Shown here piece by piece: positions 51,465-59,907 of a stretch of DNA of 64,000 nt. The notes below the pieces were generated by a model. It was not told where the DNA came from, did not search any database, and saw only the letters and a list, made by a program, of their open reading frames with translations. Origin of the DNA: Heliomarina baculiformis. Lineage in GTDB: Bacteria; Pseudomonadota; Alphaproteobacteria; Rhodobacterales; Rhodobacteraceae. The stretch spans positions 62,001-126,000 of the forward strand of contig NZ_JAIMIC010000004.1 in assembly GCF_019966545.1 (NCBI RefSeq). Direction: 5' to 3'. The stretch's first letter is position 1, and each line of letters opens with the position of its first letter. The position numbers and the translations under genes are program-made.

Positions 51465-52447
51465 TCCTGTGTGCTTCCGGGATTGTTAACGGTCGCTTCC
51501 GGGCGTTGGTTGCGGCACAGCACGTCAAGCAAGTTCTCGACCGCCATGTCGGCGACACGGATCATCGATTCTTCGGTGGCGCCGCCGAGGTGCGGGGTCA
51601 GTATCACGTTGTCCATCTGGCCAAGCGGACCTTCAGGCGCCATATCTGAATAAACATCAAGGGCCGCGCTGTGGAGCTTGCCTGTCTGCAATGCCTGAAC
51701 CAATGCCTCTTCATCGACAAGACCGGCACGGGCGACGTTGACGAAAATCGCGCCTGGTTTCACACAGTCTAGGATTTCGGTTGAGACCAGGTGCCGCGTT
51801 TCCGGACGTAGATTGGTGTGCAGAGAGATGAGATCGGCCTGGGCCGCGGCTTTGCCGAGGTCGGTGCCGCGGTGAAAACCCGATTCAATCTCGGGGGAGC
51901 GGGGAGAGTAGACGGTGACCGCCATGTCAAAACTGTCCCGCAGGATCTTACCGACCCCTTTGCCAGTAGCGCCCCAGCCAACGACAAGGGCGTTCTTGCC
52001 AAAGAGTTCGCGGGTCAGGGACCGATCCCTGAAGCCTTCGTCATGCAGGCGGGCGGCCCGATCTGCGGGCAGGATCAGTCGCGCAGCTGCGAGAGCCAGC
52101 CCAATTGTTAATTCGCTGACCGACCGTGCGTTGGCACCCGGGGCATTGCAGACAATGATGCCAGCCTTGTCGGCGGCGGGTTTGTCCACCTGTTCGTGCC
52201 CGGCGCCATGCACAGAGATGACGCGCAGGCGTGGCGCCGCGCTTATAAGGTTGGCAGGAAGGCCAAAGTTCCGGGTGATGACACCATCGCAATCGGCGAT
52301 CAGGTCGCGCAGCGCCTCGGCTTGGGTTGTGCGGGCAACAATCGGTTCGATCCCTGCCAATCGCAGCTTTGCCAGGCCGGATTCATGAATGGGCTGCGTG
52401 ACGAGGCATTTCATCGGGGGTACCGTGTCTTGAGGCCCTGAGTTCAC
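51461..52447 (-). CDS. D-2-hydroxyacid dehydrogenase
   Basis: A NAD-dependent dehydrogenase of the phosphoglycerate/hydroxyacid family, 328 residues. The nucleotide loop is VVGWGATGKGVGKIL. Catalytic Arg is in SLHTNLRPETRHL or the adjacent block, Glu in YSDMAPEGPL and His in TPHLGGATEES. The gene overlaps both neighbours by 4 bp. Its GTG start forms GTGA with the stop of the VOC gene, the usual coupled arrangement; an ATG 11 codons in (52414) also fits the family N-terminus (KCLVTQPIHESG). It would reduce a 2-oxo acid or oxidise a 2-hydroxy acid made in the pathway. Confidence 0.85.
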   Translation of the reverse strand: MNSGPQDTVPPMKCLVTQPIHESGLAKLRLAGIEPIVARTTQAEALRDLIADCDGVITRNFGLPANLISAAPRLRVISVHGAGHEQVDKPAADKAGIIVCNAPGANARSVSELTIGLALAAARLILPADRAARLHDEGFRDRSLTRELFGKNALVVGWGATGKGVGKILRDSFDMAVTVYSPRSPEIESGFHRGTDLGKAAAQADLISLHTNLRPETRHLVSTEILDCVKPGAIFVNVARAGLVDEEALVQALQTGKLHSAALDVYSDMAPEGPLGQMDNVILTPHLGGATEESMIRVADMAVENLLDVLCRNQRPEATVNNPGSTQE

Positions 52448-52857
52448 TTGGCAAAAACGGAGTCGAAATCCGCAAATCCCTTGATTTCAATAGGGTTTCC
52501 CGAAGGGTCGAAAAAGAACATGGTGCGCTGTTCGCCGGGTTCACCTTCGAAACGAATGACCGGAGGAATGTCGAATTCGATGCCTGCCGCGCCAAGTCGG
52601 TCAGCGACAGCTTTCCATTCGTCCAGCGGCAGGACGAGCCCGAGATGGGGCATCATCACCATGTGATCGCCGACTTTGCCGGTGCGGGTCGTTTTGAACG
52701 GCTCCCCGAGATGTAGGGAAATCTGGTGCCCGAAAAAGTCGAAATCGACCCATGTCTCGGTGCTGCGGCCCTCGGTGCATCCCAGGATGTCGCCGTAAAA
52801 CCGGCGGGCAGCATCCAGATCCGTTACGTGATAGGCGAGGTGAAACAGTGAAGGCAT
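52444..52857 (-). CDS. VOC (glyoxalase/dioxygenase fold) family protein
   Basis: A 137-residue protein of the vicinal-oxygen-chelate superfamily with two beta-alpha-beta-beta-beta units: LFHLAYHVTDLDAARRFYGDILGC (His ligand) and FFFDPSGNPIEIKGF (Glu ligand), with GHQISLHLG between. Such proteins bind a divalent metal and act as lyases, isomerases or dioxygenases. ATG at 52857 has AGGAGAG 5 nt upstream. It is the first gene of a three-gene operon, with a promoter and GntR-type palindrome about 60-90 bp upstream. Confidence 0.85.
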   Translation of the reverse strand: MPSLFHLAYHVTDLDAARRFYGDILGCTEGRSTETWVDFDFFGHQISLHLGEPFKTTRTGKVGDHMVMMPHLGLVLPLDEWKAVADRLGAAGIEFDIPPVIRFEGEPGEQRTMFFFDPSGNPIEIKGFADFDSVFAK

Positions 52858-52915
52858 AATCTCTCCTGCCGCTGGCAAGGCGTGGGACATCACCGGGGGT
52901 GACATGGTTTCGATC

Positions 52916-52947
52916 TTGGTATACCAATGGTATCCGGCTGGTTTCAA
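52916..52947 (-). promoter_or_regulatory. Promoter with perfect GntR-type palindrome on the -10 box
   Basis: On the minus strand, TTGAAA (52942-52947) and TATACC (52918-52923) are 18 bp apart. The perfect palindrome TTGGTATACCAA (52916-52927) covers the -10, and a second overlapping dyad ATACCAATGGTAT spans 52921-52933. This is the form expected of an FCD-type GntR operator that blocks RNA polymerase. It would control the VOC operon and may also influence divergent pxpB. Confidence 0.7.
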
Positions 52948-53120
52948 GGTTTTAGGGTGCCTAGGAGCCAATTCTTTGCCCAGGTGCTTAAACATTGGTT
53001 GCGGCTGACACCTCAAGACGTTTTTCTGATGGTCGCTGCGCGCCTTTAGCGGATCTGAGGGCAGCGCAAGACTGAAATGAAACCGGGGAACGTTTTGGGC
53101 AAAGCTAAAAGGAGCTGTTA

Positions 53121-53861
53121 TTGATTTCGGATATGCTGCGCGATGCCCGGTTCTTGAACTGTGGCGACAGCGCGATTTGTGTCGAGTTCTCACGCGATGT
53201 GGATGAGCGGGCGAACACAGTCGCGCTGGCGCTCGCATCGGCCTTGGATGCCGAGCCGCCGGAAGGAATGCAGGAGGCGCTGCCGACATATCGTTCGGTG
53301 CTGGTGGCCTATGATCCGCTTGTGACCTCTGCGCGGGAGATGACCGCTCATATTCGGACTTGTCTGACCCGGATCAGACCCTCGGATCAACTGGGACGCA
53401 GGATCGAAATACCGGTCTATTACGGTGGCGATGCTTGCCTAGATCTGGACGACCTGGTCAAGACCAAGGGTATGGATCGCGAAGAACTGATCGCACTGCA
53501 TATGTCGGTTGAATATCGAGTTTACATGATCGGCTTCGCCCCGGGGTTCGCCTATCTCGGCGGCTTGCCCCAGCAGCTTGCAATGCCGCGCAAGCCGGTG
53601 CCCCGCCAACTCGTTCCGGCAGGGGCCATCGGAATTGGTGGCGAACAAGCAAGTGTCAATTCGGTTGCCGGACCGAGCGCGTGGCATTTTATTGGCCAGA
53701 CGCCGCTTCGGCTCTTTGACCCTCGGCGATCGGACCCCTTTCTGCTGGACGCGGGCGACAGTCTCTGGTTTCGCCGCATAGACGAGGTCGAGTTCGAAGA
53801 TCTGAGCGCCCGGGTGTCCCGGGGAGAGAGCCCGGACGTGATCCGGGAGACCACCGTATGA
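53121..53861 (+). CDS. pxpB: 5-oxoprolinase subunit PxpB
   Basis: A 246-residue protein formerly called allophanate hydrolase subunit 1 / KipI-like. Blocks: RFLNCGDSAICVEFS, IEIPVYYGGDACLDLDDL, YRVYMIGFAPGFAYLGGLP, MPRKPVPRQLVPAGAIGIGGEQASVNSVAGPSAWHFIGQTP. The start is TTG at 53121 with AAAAGGAG 7 nt upstream; an ATG four codons in lacks such a site. It overlaps pxpC by 4 bp and works with it and PxpA. Confidence 0.93.
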   Translation: MISDMLRDARFLNCGDSAICVEFSRDVDERANTVALALASALDAEPPEGMQEALPTYRSVLVAYDPLVTSAREMTAHIRTCLTRIRPSDQLGRRIEIPVYYGGDACLDLDDLVKTKGMDREELIALHMSVEYRVYMIGFAPGFAYLGGLPQQLAMPRKPVPRQLVPAGAIGIGGEQASVNSVAGPSAWHFIGQTPLRLFDPRRSDPFLLDAGDSLWFRRIDEVEFEDLSARVSRGESPDVIRETTV

Positions 53862-54811
53862 GCAGGACCATGCGCATCTTGAACGCGGGTCCCATGATGA
53901 CGGTTCAGGATGGTGGCCGACGCGGTTTCTTGCGTTTCGGCGTGTCCGGATCTGGGCCGATGGACCGCGACGCCTTCGAGGCCGCAAATGCGCTTGTCGG
54001 AAATGTGCCCGATGCAGCCGGGGTGGAATTCGCTTTGATCGGCGGCCGGTTATCTTTAGCTGATGAATGCTTGATCGCGGTTACCGGAGGCGACGTGCCG
54101 GTTGCGCTGAATGGCAAGCCGATCTCACCTTGGTCTTCATGGCGCGCGCCTGCGGGAAGCGAACTTGAGATCGGTGCGATGCGCAGTGGGGTCTGGGGCT
54201 ATATCGCCATAGGTGGAGGCGTGACCTGCCCGCCCGTCATGGGGAGCCGTTCTACTCATCTGCGCAGCGGTGTTGGCGGCCTTGAGGGGCGGGTCTTGCG
54301 AACCGGTGATGTCTTGCCGCTTGGCTCCGACACCGGGGCCGAGCCGAAAAAGCTAATCAAACCGATAAGGCTGCGGGGCGGACCGATCTCGCTGGTTCCG
54401 GGGCCGCAGGACGATCATTTCGACGAAGACGCTTTTTCGTGCCTCTTCGGTCGAGAGTTCCAGGTTTCGCAACAGCGGGACCGGATGGCGATGATGCTCG
54501 ACGGGCCGGAAATTCACGCCGCCGGTGGTCATGATATCGTGTCTGACGGAACGCTTATGGGATCGATACAGGTGCCGCCATCTGGCCGGTTGATCGTGTT
54601 GATGGCGGATCGACAGACAACCGGCGGCTTCCCAAAGATCGCCACCGTTGCCAGCGCCGATCTGGGTCGTCTGGTCCAAACGCCTTCGGGCAAGGCTGTC
54701 AGGTTCCGGGCTGCTACGGTCGAGCAAGCCGAGGAAATGGTGCGCGAAGCGACCGAAATGCGCCGTTCGGCGCTGGAAAACCTCGCGCCGAACGATCCCT
54801 TGACGGGTTAA
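53858..54811 (+). CDS. pxpC: 5-oxoprolinase subunit PxpC
   Basis: A 317-residue protein of the allophanate hydrolase subunit 2 / KipA-like family (biotin-dependent carboxyltransferase-like fold). Blocks: GPMMTVQDGGRRGFLRFGVSGSGPMDRDAFEAANALVGN, AVTGGDVPVALNG, SVGVWGYIAIGG-type and DGTLMGSIQVPPSGRLIVLMADRQTTGGFPKIATV. Its stop codon shares the palindrome TTAA with the stop of the converging DDAH gene. Confidence 0.93.
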   Translation: MSRTMRILNAGPMMTVQDGGRRGFLRFGVSGSGPMDRDAFEAANALVGNVPDAAGVEFALIGGRLSLADECLIAVTGGDVPVALNGKPISPWSSWRAPAGSELEIGAMRSGVWGYIAIGGGVTCPPVMGSRSTHLRSGVGGLEGRVLRTGDVLPLGSDTGAEPKKLIKPIRLRGGPISLVPGPQDDHFDEDAFSCLFGREFQVSQQRDRMAMMLDGPEIHAAGGHDIVSDGTLMGSIQVPPSGRLIVLMADRQTTGGFPKIATVASADLGRLVQTPSGKAVRFRAATVEQAEEMVREATEMRRSALENLAPNDPLTG

Positions 54812-55599
54812 CTCGGGGTAAAACGCAGAGACAGGCAGGACATGCCGCCGTCGATCTTGGCGCACTCGCTGTTGGCAATTTCCCGGACTTTGTAGCCAGC
54901 CTCGCGGACAGTTTCTGCCGTGCGCGGGAAGCCTGCGGGCATGACAACTAGGTCGTTGAACCGGATCGCATTGGCAGCGGCTTCTTCGCCTTCGGCAACG
55001 TAAATGACGCTATAGCCCTCAAAGCAGCCGGAGTCCGCCAGCCGCCGGGTTGCCAGCACAGTTTCTGCGTCGAGCAGGGAGCAGTCGGTTTTGAAGTGGA
55101 GTACGCCTTCGGGCGTGAAGACTTCCCGCAGGGAATGGCCCCAGTCCGACAGGATCGCGCGCAGTTCGGCAACGCCTTCGGCATCGGTTCGGGCCGAGCG
55201 TCCTACGAGCACTTCGCGTCCGGTGACGAGGATGTCGCCACCTTCGATATGCCCCGGACCCTTGATTTCGCGGATGTCGGAGTAGAGGTCGCGCAGGGTG
55301 GGGGCCATTTCGGACACTTCGCCCATGCGCGATGGCGCGCCGGGCCGCATCAGGATCGCGCCCTGCGGCAGGCAAAGGGCAGTGTCCTCGACGAACAGTG
55401 CATCGGGGTAGTCCTTCAGCGCACCGAGTTCGATTACGGTTGCACCGGTGGATTTCAGCGTCGCTACATAGTCGGCATGGGCCGCGAGCATGTTTTCGAG
55501 ATCGGGCGTGCCGGTGTCTTCGGCGCGCAGACCGTTCACAACGCTTTGCGCGGGACGGCGGGTGATGGCGTGGGTAAATTCGGTCGAAGGGCTTAGCAT
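54808..55599 (-). CDS. Dimethylarginine dimethylaminohydrolase (DDAH)
   Basis: A 263-residue pentein enzyme that hydrolyses N-omega-methylated arginines to citrulline and methylamines. Family marks: FVEDTALCLPQGAILMRPGAPSR, GHIEGGDILVTGREVLVGRSART, LHFKTDCSLLD (catalytic His) and DGGMSCLSLRF near the end (nucleophilic Cys). The length matches bacterial DDAH. It lies 36 bp after an aminotransferase gene in a TetR-led operon, divergent from a polar amino acid transporter, which suggests import and use of a methylated arginine or close analogue. Confidence 0.9.
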   Translation of the reverse strand: MLSPSTEFTHAITRRPAQSVVNGLRAEDTGTPDLENMLAAHADYVATLKSTGATVIELGALKDYPDALFVEDTALCLPQGAILMRPGAPSRMGEVSEMAPTLRDLYSDIREIKGPGHIEGGDILVTGREVLVGRSARTDAEGVAELRAILSDWGHSLREVFTPEGVLHFKTDCSLLDAETVLATRRLADSGCFEGYSVIYVAEGEEAAANAIRFNDLVVMPAGFPRTAETVREAGYKVREIANSECAKIDGGMSCLSLRFTPS

Positions 55600-55635
55600 A
55601 CGGTATGTACTCTTGCTGGGTTCTAGGGAAAGGCG

Positions 55636-56823
55636 TCAGGCGCTGACGGCCTCGAATTGCCGGGCAAAGGCGATCAGTCTTTCGACGCCTTCGTAGAAAC
55701 GCTCATCCTCAACGGTCAGTGCGATGCGGATCCAGTCACGGACGGTGTCACCAAAGGAGCTTCCGGGCATGACGGCCAGCCCGGCCTCGTCCAGCAGGCG
55801 CTGGGCAAAAACATCGCTGGGAATGCCGGTGGCGGCGATATTGACCATGATGAACATTCCGGCCTGTGGTGGATGTGCCCAGAGTGCGGTTTCATCCGAA
55901 AGACGGCTTGCAAGCGTGCGGGCGCGTGAGGCATAGCGATTGCGCATGCCTTCGGCCACGGTGGAACCCTGACGGATGCCAAGTTCTGTCATGTCGGCAA
56001 TGAATGGCTGGCTGCCAAACAGCATCGTTTCGGCAAGCGGAAGCAGGGTTTCGACGAATTCCGGGGACCCTACGCACCAGCCGCTCCGAAAACCGGGCGC
56101 GGCGTGGCTTTTCGAGATCGAGGATACGACGATCACGCGTTCTGCCAGTTCCAGGAGCGAGAGTGGCGAGCAGAAGGTGGCATCGTCAAAGACCAGATCT
56201 TCATAAACTTCGTCCGATATGATCCAGAGATCATGCGCGCGGGCGACCTCGCCAATGGCGGCGATGTCCGCGGCGGTCAGGATCGCACCCGTCGGATTGT
56301 GCGGCGTGTTCAGCAGGATGACGCGGGAGCGCGGGGTGATGCGCGTCTCGATATCGCTGGCTTGCAGGCGAAAGCCGTTTTCAGCCAGCAATGGAACTTT
56401 CACCAGGTCGGCGCCGCTGGAGCGGATGACTCCTTCATAGGTGGCATAGTAGGGATCGCCGACCAGCACCTCGTCGCCTTCCTGCGCCAGTCCGAGCAGC
56501 GCAAGGTAAAGAGCGGTCTGGGTGCCGGGCAGGCAGATCATTTGATCGGGCGTGATTTTGCGTCCGGAGGTGCGGGAATATCTTTCGGCCAGTGCTGCCG
56601 TCAGGCCCGGTTCGCCGCGACCGTTCGAATAGGTGTAGCGACCGGACCGCATCGACCGCACGGCTTCTTCTATCATGTCATCCGCAACCGGCACGTCCGG
56701 TTCGCCGATGCAAAGCTCGACAATATCCTCGCCTTTGGTCACGCGGGCGCGGGCCTGCCGGTGAATGGCCCATTTCGCACCGCCAAGGTTGGCGAGCCGG
56801 TCGTTGATCGCTGCGTATTTCAT
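55636..56823 (-). CDS. Class I/II PLP aminotransferase
   Basis: A 395-residue fold-type I aminotransferase. CIGEPDVPVADDMIEEA, RYTYSNGRGEPGLTAAL, the NTPHNPTGA block, DEVYEDLVFDD and the PLP lysine in SISKSHAAPGFRSGWCVG are all present, with the substrate carboxylate Arg in DWIRIALTV. Related to aspartate/aromatic-type transaminases; substrate unknown. It overlaps the TetR gene by 4 bp and precedes DDAH, so it may take the amino group from the product of DDAH or a related amino acid. Confidence 0.88.
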   Translation of the reverse strand: MKYAAINDRLANLGGAKWAIHRQARARVTKGEDIVELCIGEPDVPVADDMIEEAVRSMRSGRYTYSNGRGEPGLTAALAERYSRTSGRKITPDQMICLPGTQTALYLALLGLAQEGDEVLVGDPYYATYEGVIRSSGADLVKVPLLAENGFRLQASDIETRITPRSRVILLNTPHNPTGAILTAADIAAIGEVARAHDLWIISDEVYEDLVFDDATFCSPLSLLELAERVIVVSSISKSHAAPGFRSGWCVGSPEFVETLLPLAETMLFGSQPFIADMTELGIRQGSTVAEGMRNRYASRARTLASRLSDETALWAHPPQAGMFIMVNIAATGIPSDVFAQRLLDEAGLAVMPGSSFGDTVRDWIRIALTVEDERFYEGVERLIAFARQFEAVSA

Positions 56824-57470
56824 GTGTCTATCGCCTTTCTGTGCAGGTCCAGCCCCGTCAAGGCTGCAACCGAATCGAGTCCTATTTTTGCGAGTTCGCC
56901 GGTTGCGAATTCCTGTGGCAGCGCGCCGCCTTCCAGCCAGAGTCCGTCGATCACCCCGTTGCTCGCTATAGCAAGTTGGCGCAGGCGTTCCGGGGGCGCG
57001 GGCTGATCTGTCTCGCGCAGCGCTTCTGCAATCAGCGCCTCAAGCTGGTCGCGGAAGTGGTGGTAGGTGCGCTGGTGGATCTTGTTGAGATCGGCATCAT
57101 GCAGTGCCTCGTTCAAAAAACCGGACCAGAGCGCAACCCAGCCCGGGTTCACCACAGGGGGCGAGAGCGACGCCATGACGAAACCGGCTAGCCTGTCGCG
57201 GGCAGTGCCTGCCGTGACATCCTTGGCTGTCGCGACCGCATCGGTCATCTGCGTCATGTGATGTTCATAGGCCGCGGCGATCAGGTCTTCCTTGCTCGAG
57301 AAGTAATGGCGGATCAGCCCCTGCGTCACCTCGGCCCTTTCGGCGATGGTGCGCACGGTCGCCGCCCTGACGCCCGATTCGGAAATCACCTGCAAGGTGG
57401 CCGCAATAAGATCGTCCTTGCGCTGCGACGCAGTTTCACGCCTGAATTTTCGGCGGGGAGGGGAAGACAT
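56820..57470 (-). CDS. TetR-family regulator (BetI-like)
   Basis: A 216-residue regulator. The N-terminal helix-turn-helix is [56 protein letters not shown], typical of BetI-type TetR proteins. A helical ligand domain follows. It is the first gene of the operon with the aminotransferase and DDAH, and faces the transporter genes 86 bp away. An inverted repeat lies in that gap, consistent with autoregulation and control of both units. Confidence 0.9.
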   Translation of the reverse strand: MSSPPRRKFRRETASQRKDDLIAATLQVISESGVRAATVRTIAERAEVTQGLIRHYFSSKEDLIAAAYEHHMTQMTDAVATAKDVTAGTARDRLAGFVMASLSPPVVNPGWVALWSGFLNEALHDADLNKIHQRTYHHFRDQLEALIAEALRETDQPAPPERLRQLAIASNGVIDGLWLEGGALPQEFATGELAKIGLDSVAALTGLDLHRKAIDT

Positions 57471-57491
57471 GGTGGCAGCTCGCGGCGAAAA

Positions 57492-57513
57492 TAATTATAC
57501 GCTTGAATAATTA
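57492..57513. promoter_or_regulatory. Inverted repeat between TetR and transporter genes
   Basis: TAATTAT (57492-57498) and ATAATTA (57507-57513) are perfect inverted arms around an 8-bp centre. It lies 21 bp upstream of the TetR start and 43 bp upstream of the transporter ATPase start, the place expected for a TetR operator. Confidence 0.6.
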
Positions 57514-57556
57514 CTGGACTGTGTGCCTACTACAAGAAAAATCGGACAGGGAAAGA

Positions 57557-58357
57557 ATGGATTCTTTTTCAGGGGGTGATCCGGCTTCTGCGTCTTCGGG
57601 GCGCGATAAGGAAGCCGTTCGCATCGAAGAACTGCACAAGTCTTTCGGAGAGCTGGAAGTACTCAAGGGCGTGAACCTAACGGCGCGCAAGGGGGACGTG
57701 GTCGCGATCATCGGCGGCAGCGGGTCGGGCAAGTCCACGATGCTGCGGTGTATCAACTTCCTCGAGGCACCAACCTCCGGCCGGATTTATGTTGGCGGCG
57801 AGCATATCGCGATGCGGGACGACGGCACGCCGTCGAACCGCCGCCAGCTTGAACGTATCCGCACCCGTCTGGGCATGGTTTTCCAGTCTTTCAATCTATG
57901 GACGCACCGGACGCTGCTGGAAAACGTGATCGAAGTGCCGGTGCACGTGCTCAAGCAACCCCGCGCCGAGGCAATCGAAAAGGCGCAGAGCCTGCTGAAG
58001 CGTGTCGGGCTGGGGGACAAGGCCGATGTCTATCCAGCCTATCTGTCGGGCGGACAACAGCAGCGCGCCGCAATTGCCCGTGCGCTGGCGGTTGACCCAG
58101 ATGTCATGCTTTTCGACGAACCAACAAGTGCGCTTGACCCTGAACTGGTCGGTGAGGTTTTGACCGTAATCCGCGACCTTGCCGCCGAAGGGCGTACCAT
58201 GCTGCTGGTTACACACGAGATGAAATTTGCCCGCGAGGTGGCCGACCACGTGGTTTATCTCTACCAAGGCCGTATTGAGGAACAGGGTGCGCCGGAGCAG
58301 ATTTTTGACGCGCCCAAGTCCGAACGGCTTCAACAATTTCTCATGTCAATCAACTAA
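57557..58357 (+). CDS. Polar amino acid ABC transporter ATP-binding protein (HisP/GlnQ type)
   Basis: A 266-residue ATPase. Walker [12 protein letters not shown]-loop [10 protein letters not shown], signature [16 protein letters not shown], Walker [15 protein letters not shown] and H-loop LVTHEMKFA. The [11 protein letters not shown] segment is typical of the histidine/arginine/octopine group. ATG at 57557 with AGGGAAA just upstream is preferred to a frame start 18 codons earlier that would lie on the operator. It is the first of four transporter genes. Confidence 0.93.
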   Translation: MDSFSGGDPASASSGRDKEAVRIEELHKSFGELEVLKGVNLTARKGDVVAIIGGSGSGKSTMLRCINFLEAPTSGRIYVGGEHIAMRDDGTPSNRRQLERIRTRLGMVFQSFNLWTHRTLLENVIEVPVHVLKQPRAEAIEKAQSLLKRVGLGDKADVYPAYLSGGQQQRAAIARALAVDPDVMLFDEPTSALDPELVGEVLTVIRDLAAEGRTMLLVTHEMKFAREVADHVVYLYQGRIEEQGAPEQIFDAPKSERLQQFLMSIN

Positions 58358-58377
58358 CCAACTAAGGGAGACTACCG

Positions 58378-59151
58378 ATGACATTCCTGAAAACCCTCGC
58401 CGCAACTGCGGCTGCGGCGCTGCTGACCGCCGGTGCTGTTGCGGCTGACCCGATCAAGGTCGGCGTTGCGGCTGAACCCTACCCACCGTTTTCTTCGGTC
58501 AACAGCGCCGGTGAATGGGAAGGCTGGGAGATCGAAATCATCAAAGCAGTCTGTGATGCGGCCGAGCTCGAATGCGAAATCACGCCCACCGCGTGGGACG
58601 GGATCATTCCCGCACTGACCGGCAAGCAGATCGACGTGATCATGACCTCAATGTCCATCACCGAAGAGCGCCAGAAAACGATCGATTTTTCGGACCCGTA
58701 TTACAACACGCCGACCGTGATCGTGGCCGACAAGTCGATGGATATCGAACCGACGCCTGAATCGCTGGCCGGCAAGATCCTTGGTGTCCAGGCATCGACC
58801 ATCCACCAGAACTATGCGCAGAAGTATTTCACCGACGCAGCCGAAATCCGCATCTACCAGACGCAGGATGAAGCCAACCAGGATCTCGTTTCGGGCCGTA
58901 TCGACGCAACTCAGGCTGACAGCATCGCGATGAGCGCATTCATCGAATCCGATGCTGGTGCGTGCTGCGAAATCAAGGGTGCGGTGGCTGATGATCCGTC
59001 GATCCTTGGTCTCGGCGTCGGCGCGGGTGTGCGCAAGGGCGAAGACGAACTGCGTGAAAAGCTGAACGCGGGGATCGCCAAAATCCTCGAAGACGGGACG
59101 CATGAGGAAATCACCTCCAAGTACTTCTCCACGAGCATCTACGGCGGCTGA
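58378..59151 (+). CDS. Polar amino acid ABC transporter substrate-binding protein
   Basis: A 257-residue periplasmic protein with signal peptide MTFLKTLAATAAAALLTAGAVAADP and the family-3 solute-binding fold (KVGVAAEPYPPFSSVNSAGEWEGWEIEIIKAVCD, ITPTAWDGIIPALTGKQIDVIMTSMSITEERQKTIDFSDPYY). Like ArgT/HisJ it should bind a basic or polar amino acid. A Cys pair near residue 200 (AGACCEIKG) is unusual and might form a disulfide with the earlier Cys residues. The gene starts 20 bp after the ATPase, with AAGGGAG upstream. Confidence 0.92.
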   Translation: MTFLKTLAATAAAALLTAGAVAADPIKVGVAAEPYPPFSSVNSAGEWEGWEIEIIKAVCDAAELECEITPTAWDGIIPALTGKQIDVIMTSMSITEERQKTIDFSDPYYNTPTVIVADKSMDIEPTPESLAGKILGVQASTIHQNYAQKYFTDAAEIRIYQTQDEANQDLVSGRIDATQADSIAMSAFIESDAGACCEIKGAVADDPSILGLGVGAGVRKGEDELREKLNAGIAKILEDGTHEEITSKYFSTSIYGG

Positions 59152-59154
59152 TAC

Positions 59155-59907
59155 GTGTCTGATCTCCTGAACATGCTTGGTCTGGCCCAGAGTGCGGAGC
59201 TGCTTTCGTTGTCTCCGCCGGGCTGGGGCGGCAATCTGCTACGCGGTCTGCTAAATTCCCTCCAGATCGCCTTTGGCGCCTTTGGCATGGGGCTGGTGAT
59301 CGGGCTGTTCGGGGCCTATGGAAAACTGTACGGCGGGCCGATCCTTCGCGATCTGCTTGCCGTATATACAACCGTGATCCGGGCCGTTCCGGAGTTGGTG
59401 CTGATCCTGATCCTTTATTATCTGGGGAGCGACCTGATCAACAAGGTCTCGGAGGCGATGGGCTATGGCCGTGTCGAGATTTCCGGGGTCGTTGCGGGGA
59501 TCTGGGTGCTGGGCGTCGTTCAGGGCGCCTATTCCATCGAAGTTTTACGCGGTGCCATTCAGGCGGTGCCGCCTGGGCAGATTGAGGCCGCGCGCGCCTT
59601 TGGGATGCCCCCGCTGATGCTGATGCGGCGGGTGACCATTCCGGCCATGATGTCCTTTGCGACGCCGGGTCTGGCCAATCTCTGGCTGATCGCGACCAAG
59701 GATACGGCTCTGCTGGCTATCGTCGGCTTTAGCGAATTGACGCTTGAAACCCGTCAGGCCGCGGCAAGTACGCGGGCCTATTTCACCTTTTTCCTCGCGG
59801 CGGGTGCGCTTTACCTCATCGTGACGCTGTTTTCACAGGTCATTTTTGGCCGTATCGAGCGCTGGGCAAGACGCGGGCAACCCTCGCTCAGAGGGGGACC
59901 ACGATGA
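59155..59907 (+). CDS. Polar amino acid ABC transporter permease (HisQ type)
   Basis: A 250-residue permease with about five hydrophobic segments. RGLLNSLQIAFGAFGMGLVIGL, VIRAVPELVLILILYYLGSDL and the coupling loop GQIEAARAFGMPPLMLMRRVTIPAMM are typical of the HisM/HisQ family. It starts with GTG, three bases after the binding protein stop, and overlaps the next permease by 4 bp. Confidence 0.92.
   Translation: MSDLLNMLGLAQSAELLSLSPPGWGGNLLRGLLNSLQIAFGAFGMGLVIGLFGAYGKLYGGPILRDLLAVYTTVIRAVPELVLILILYYLGSDLINKVSEAMGYGRVEISGVVAGIWVLGVVQGAYSIEVLRGAIQAVPPGQIEAARAFGMPPLMLMRRVTIPAMMSFATPGLANLWLIATKDTALLAIVGFSELTLETRQAAASTRAYFTFFLAAGALYLIVTLFSQVIFGRIERWARRGQPSLRGGPR

Noticed and set aside
55597-55607. 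CATACGGTATG palindrome at the DDAH start codon
   Set aside because: It overlaps the start codon inside an operon and lacks the GTATAC core of the GntR sites, so chance is likelier.
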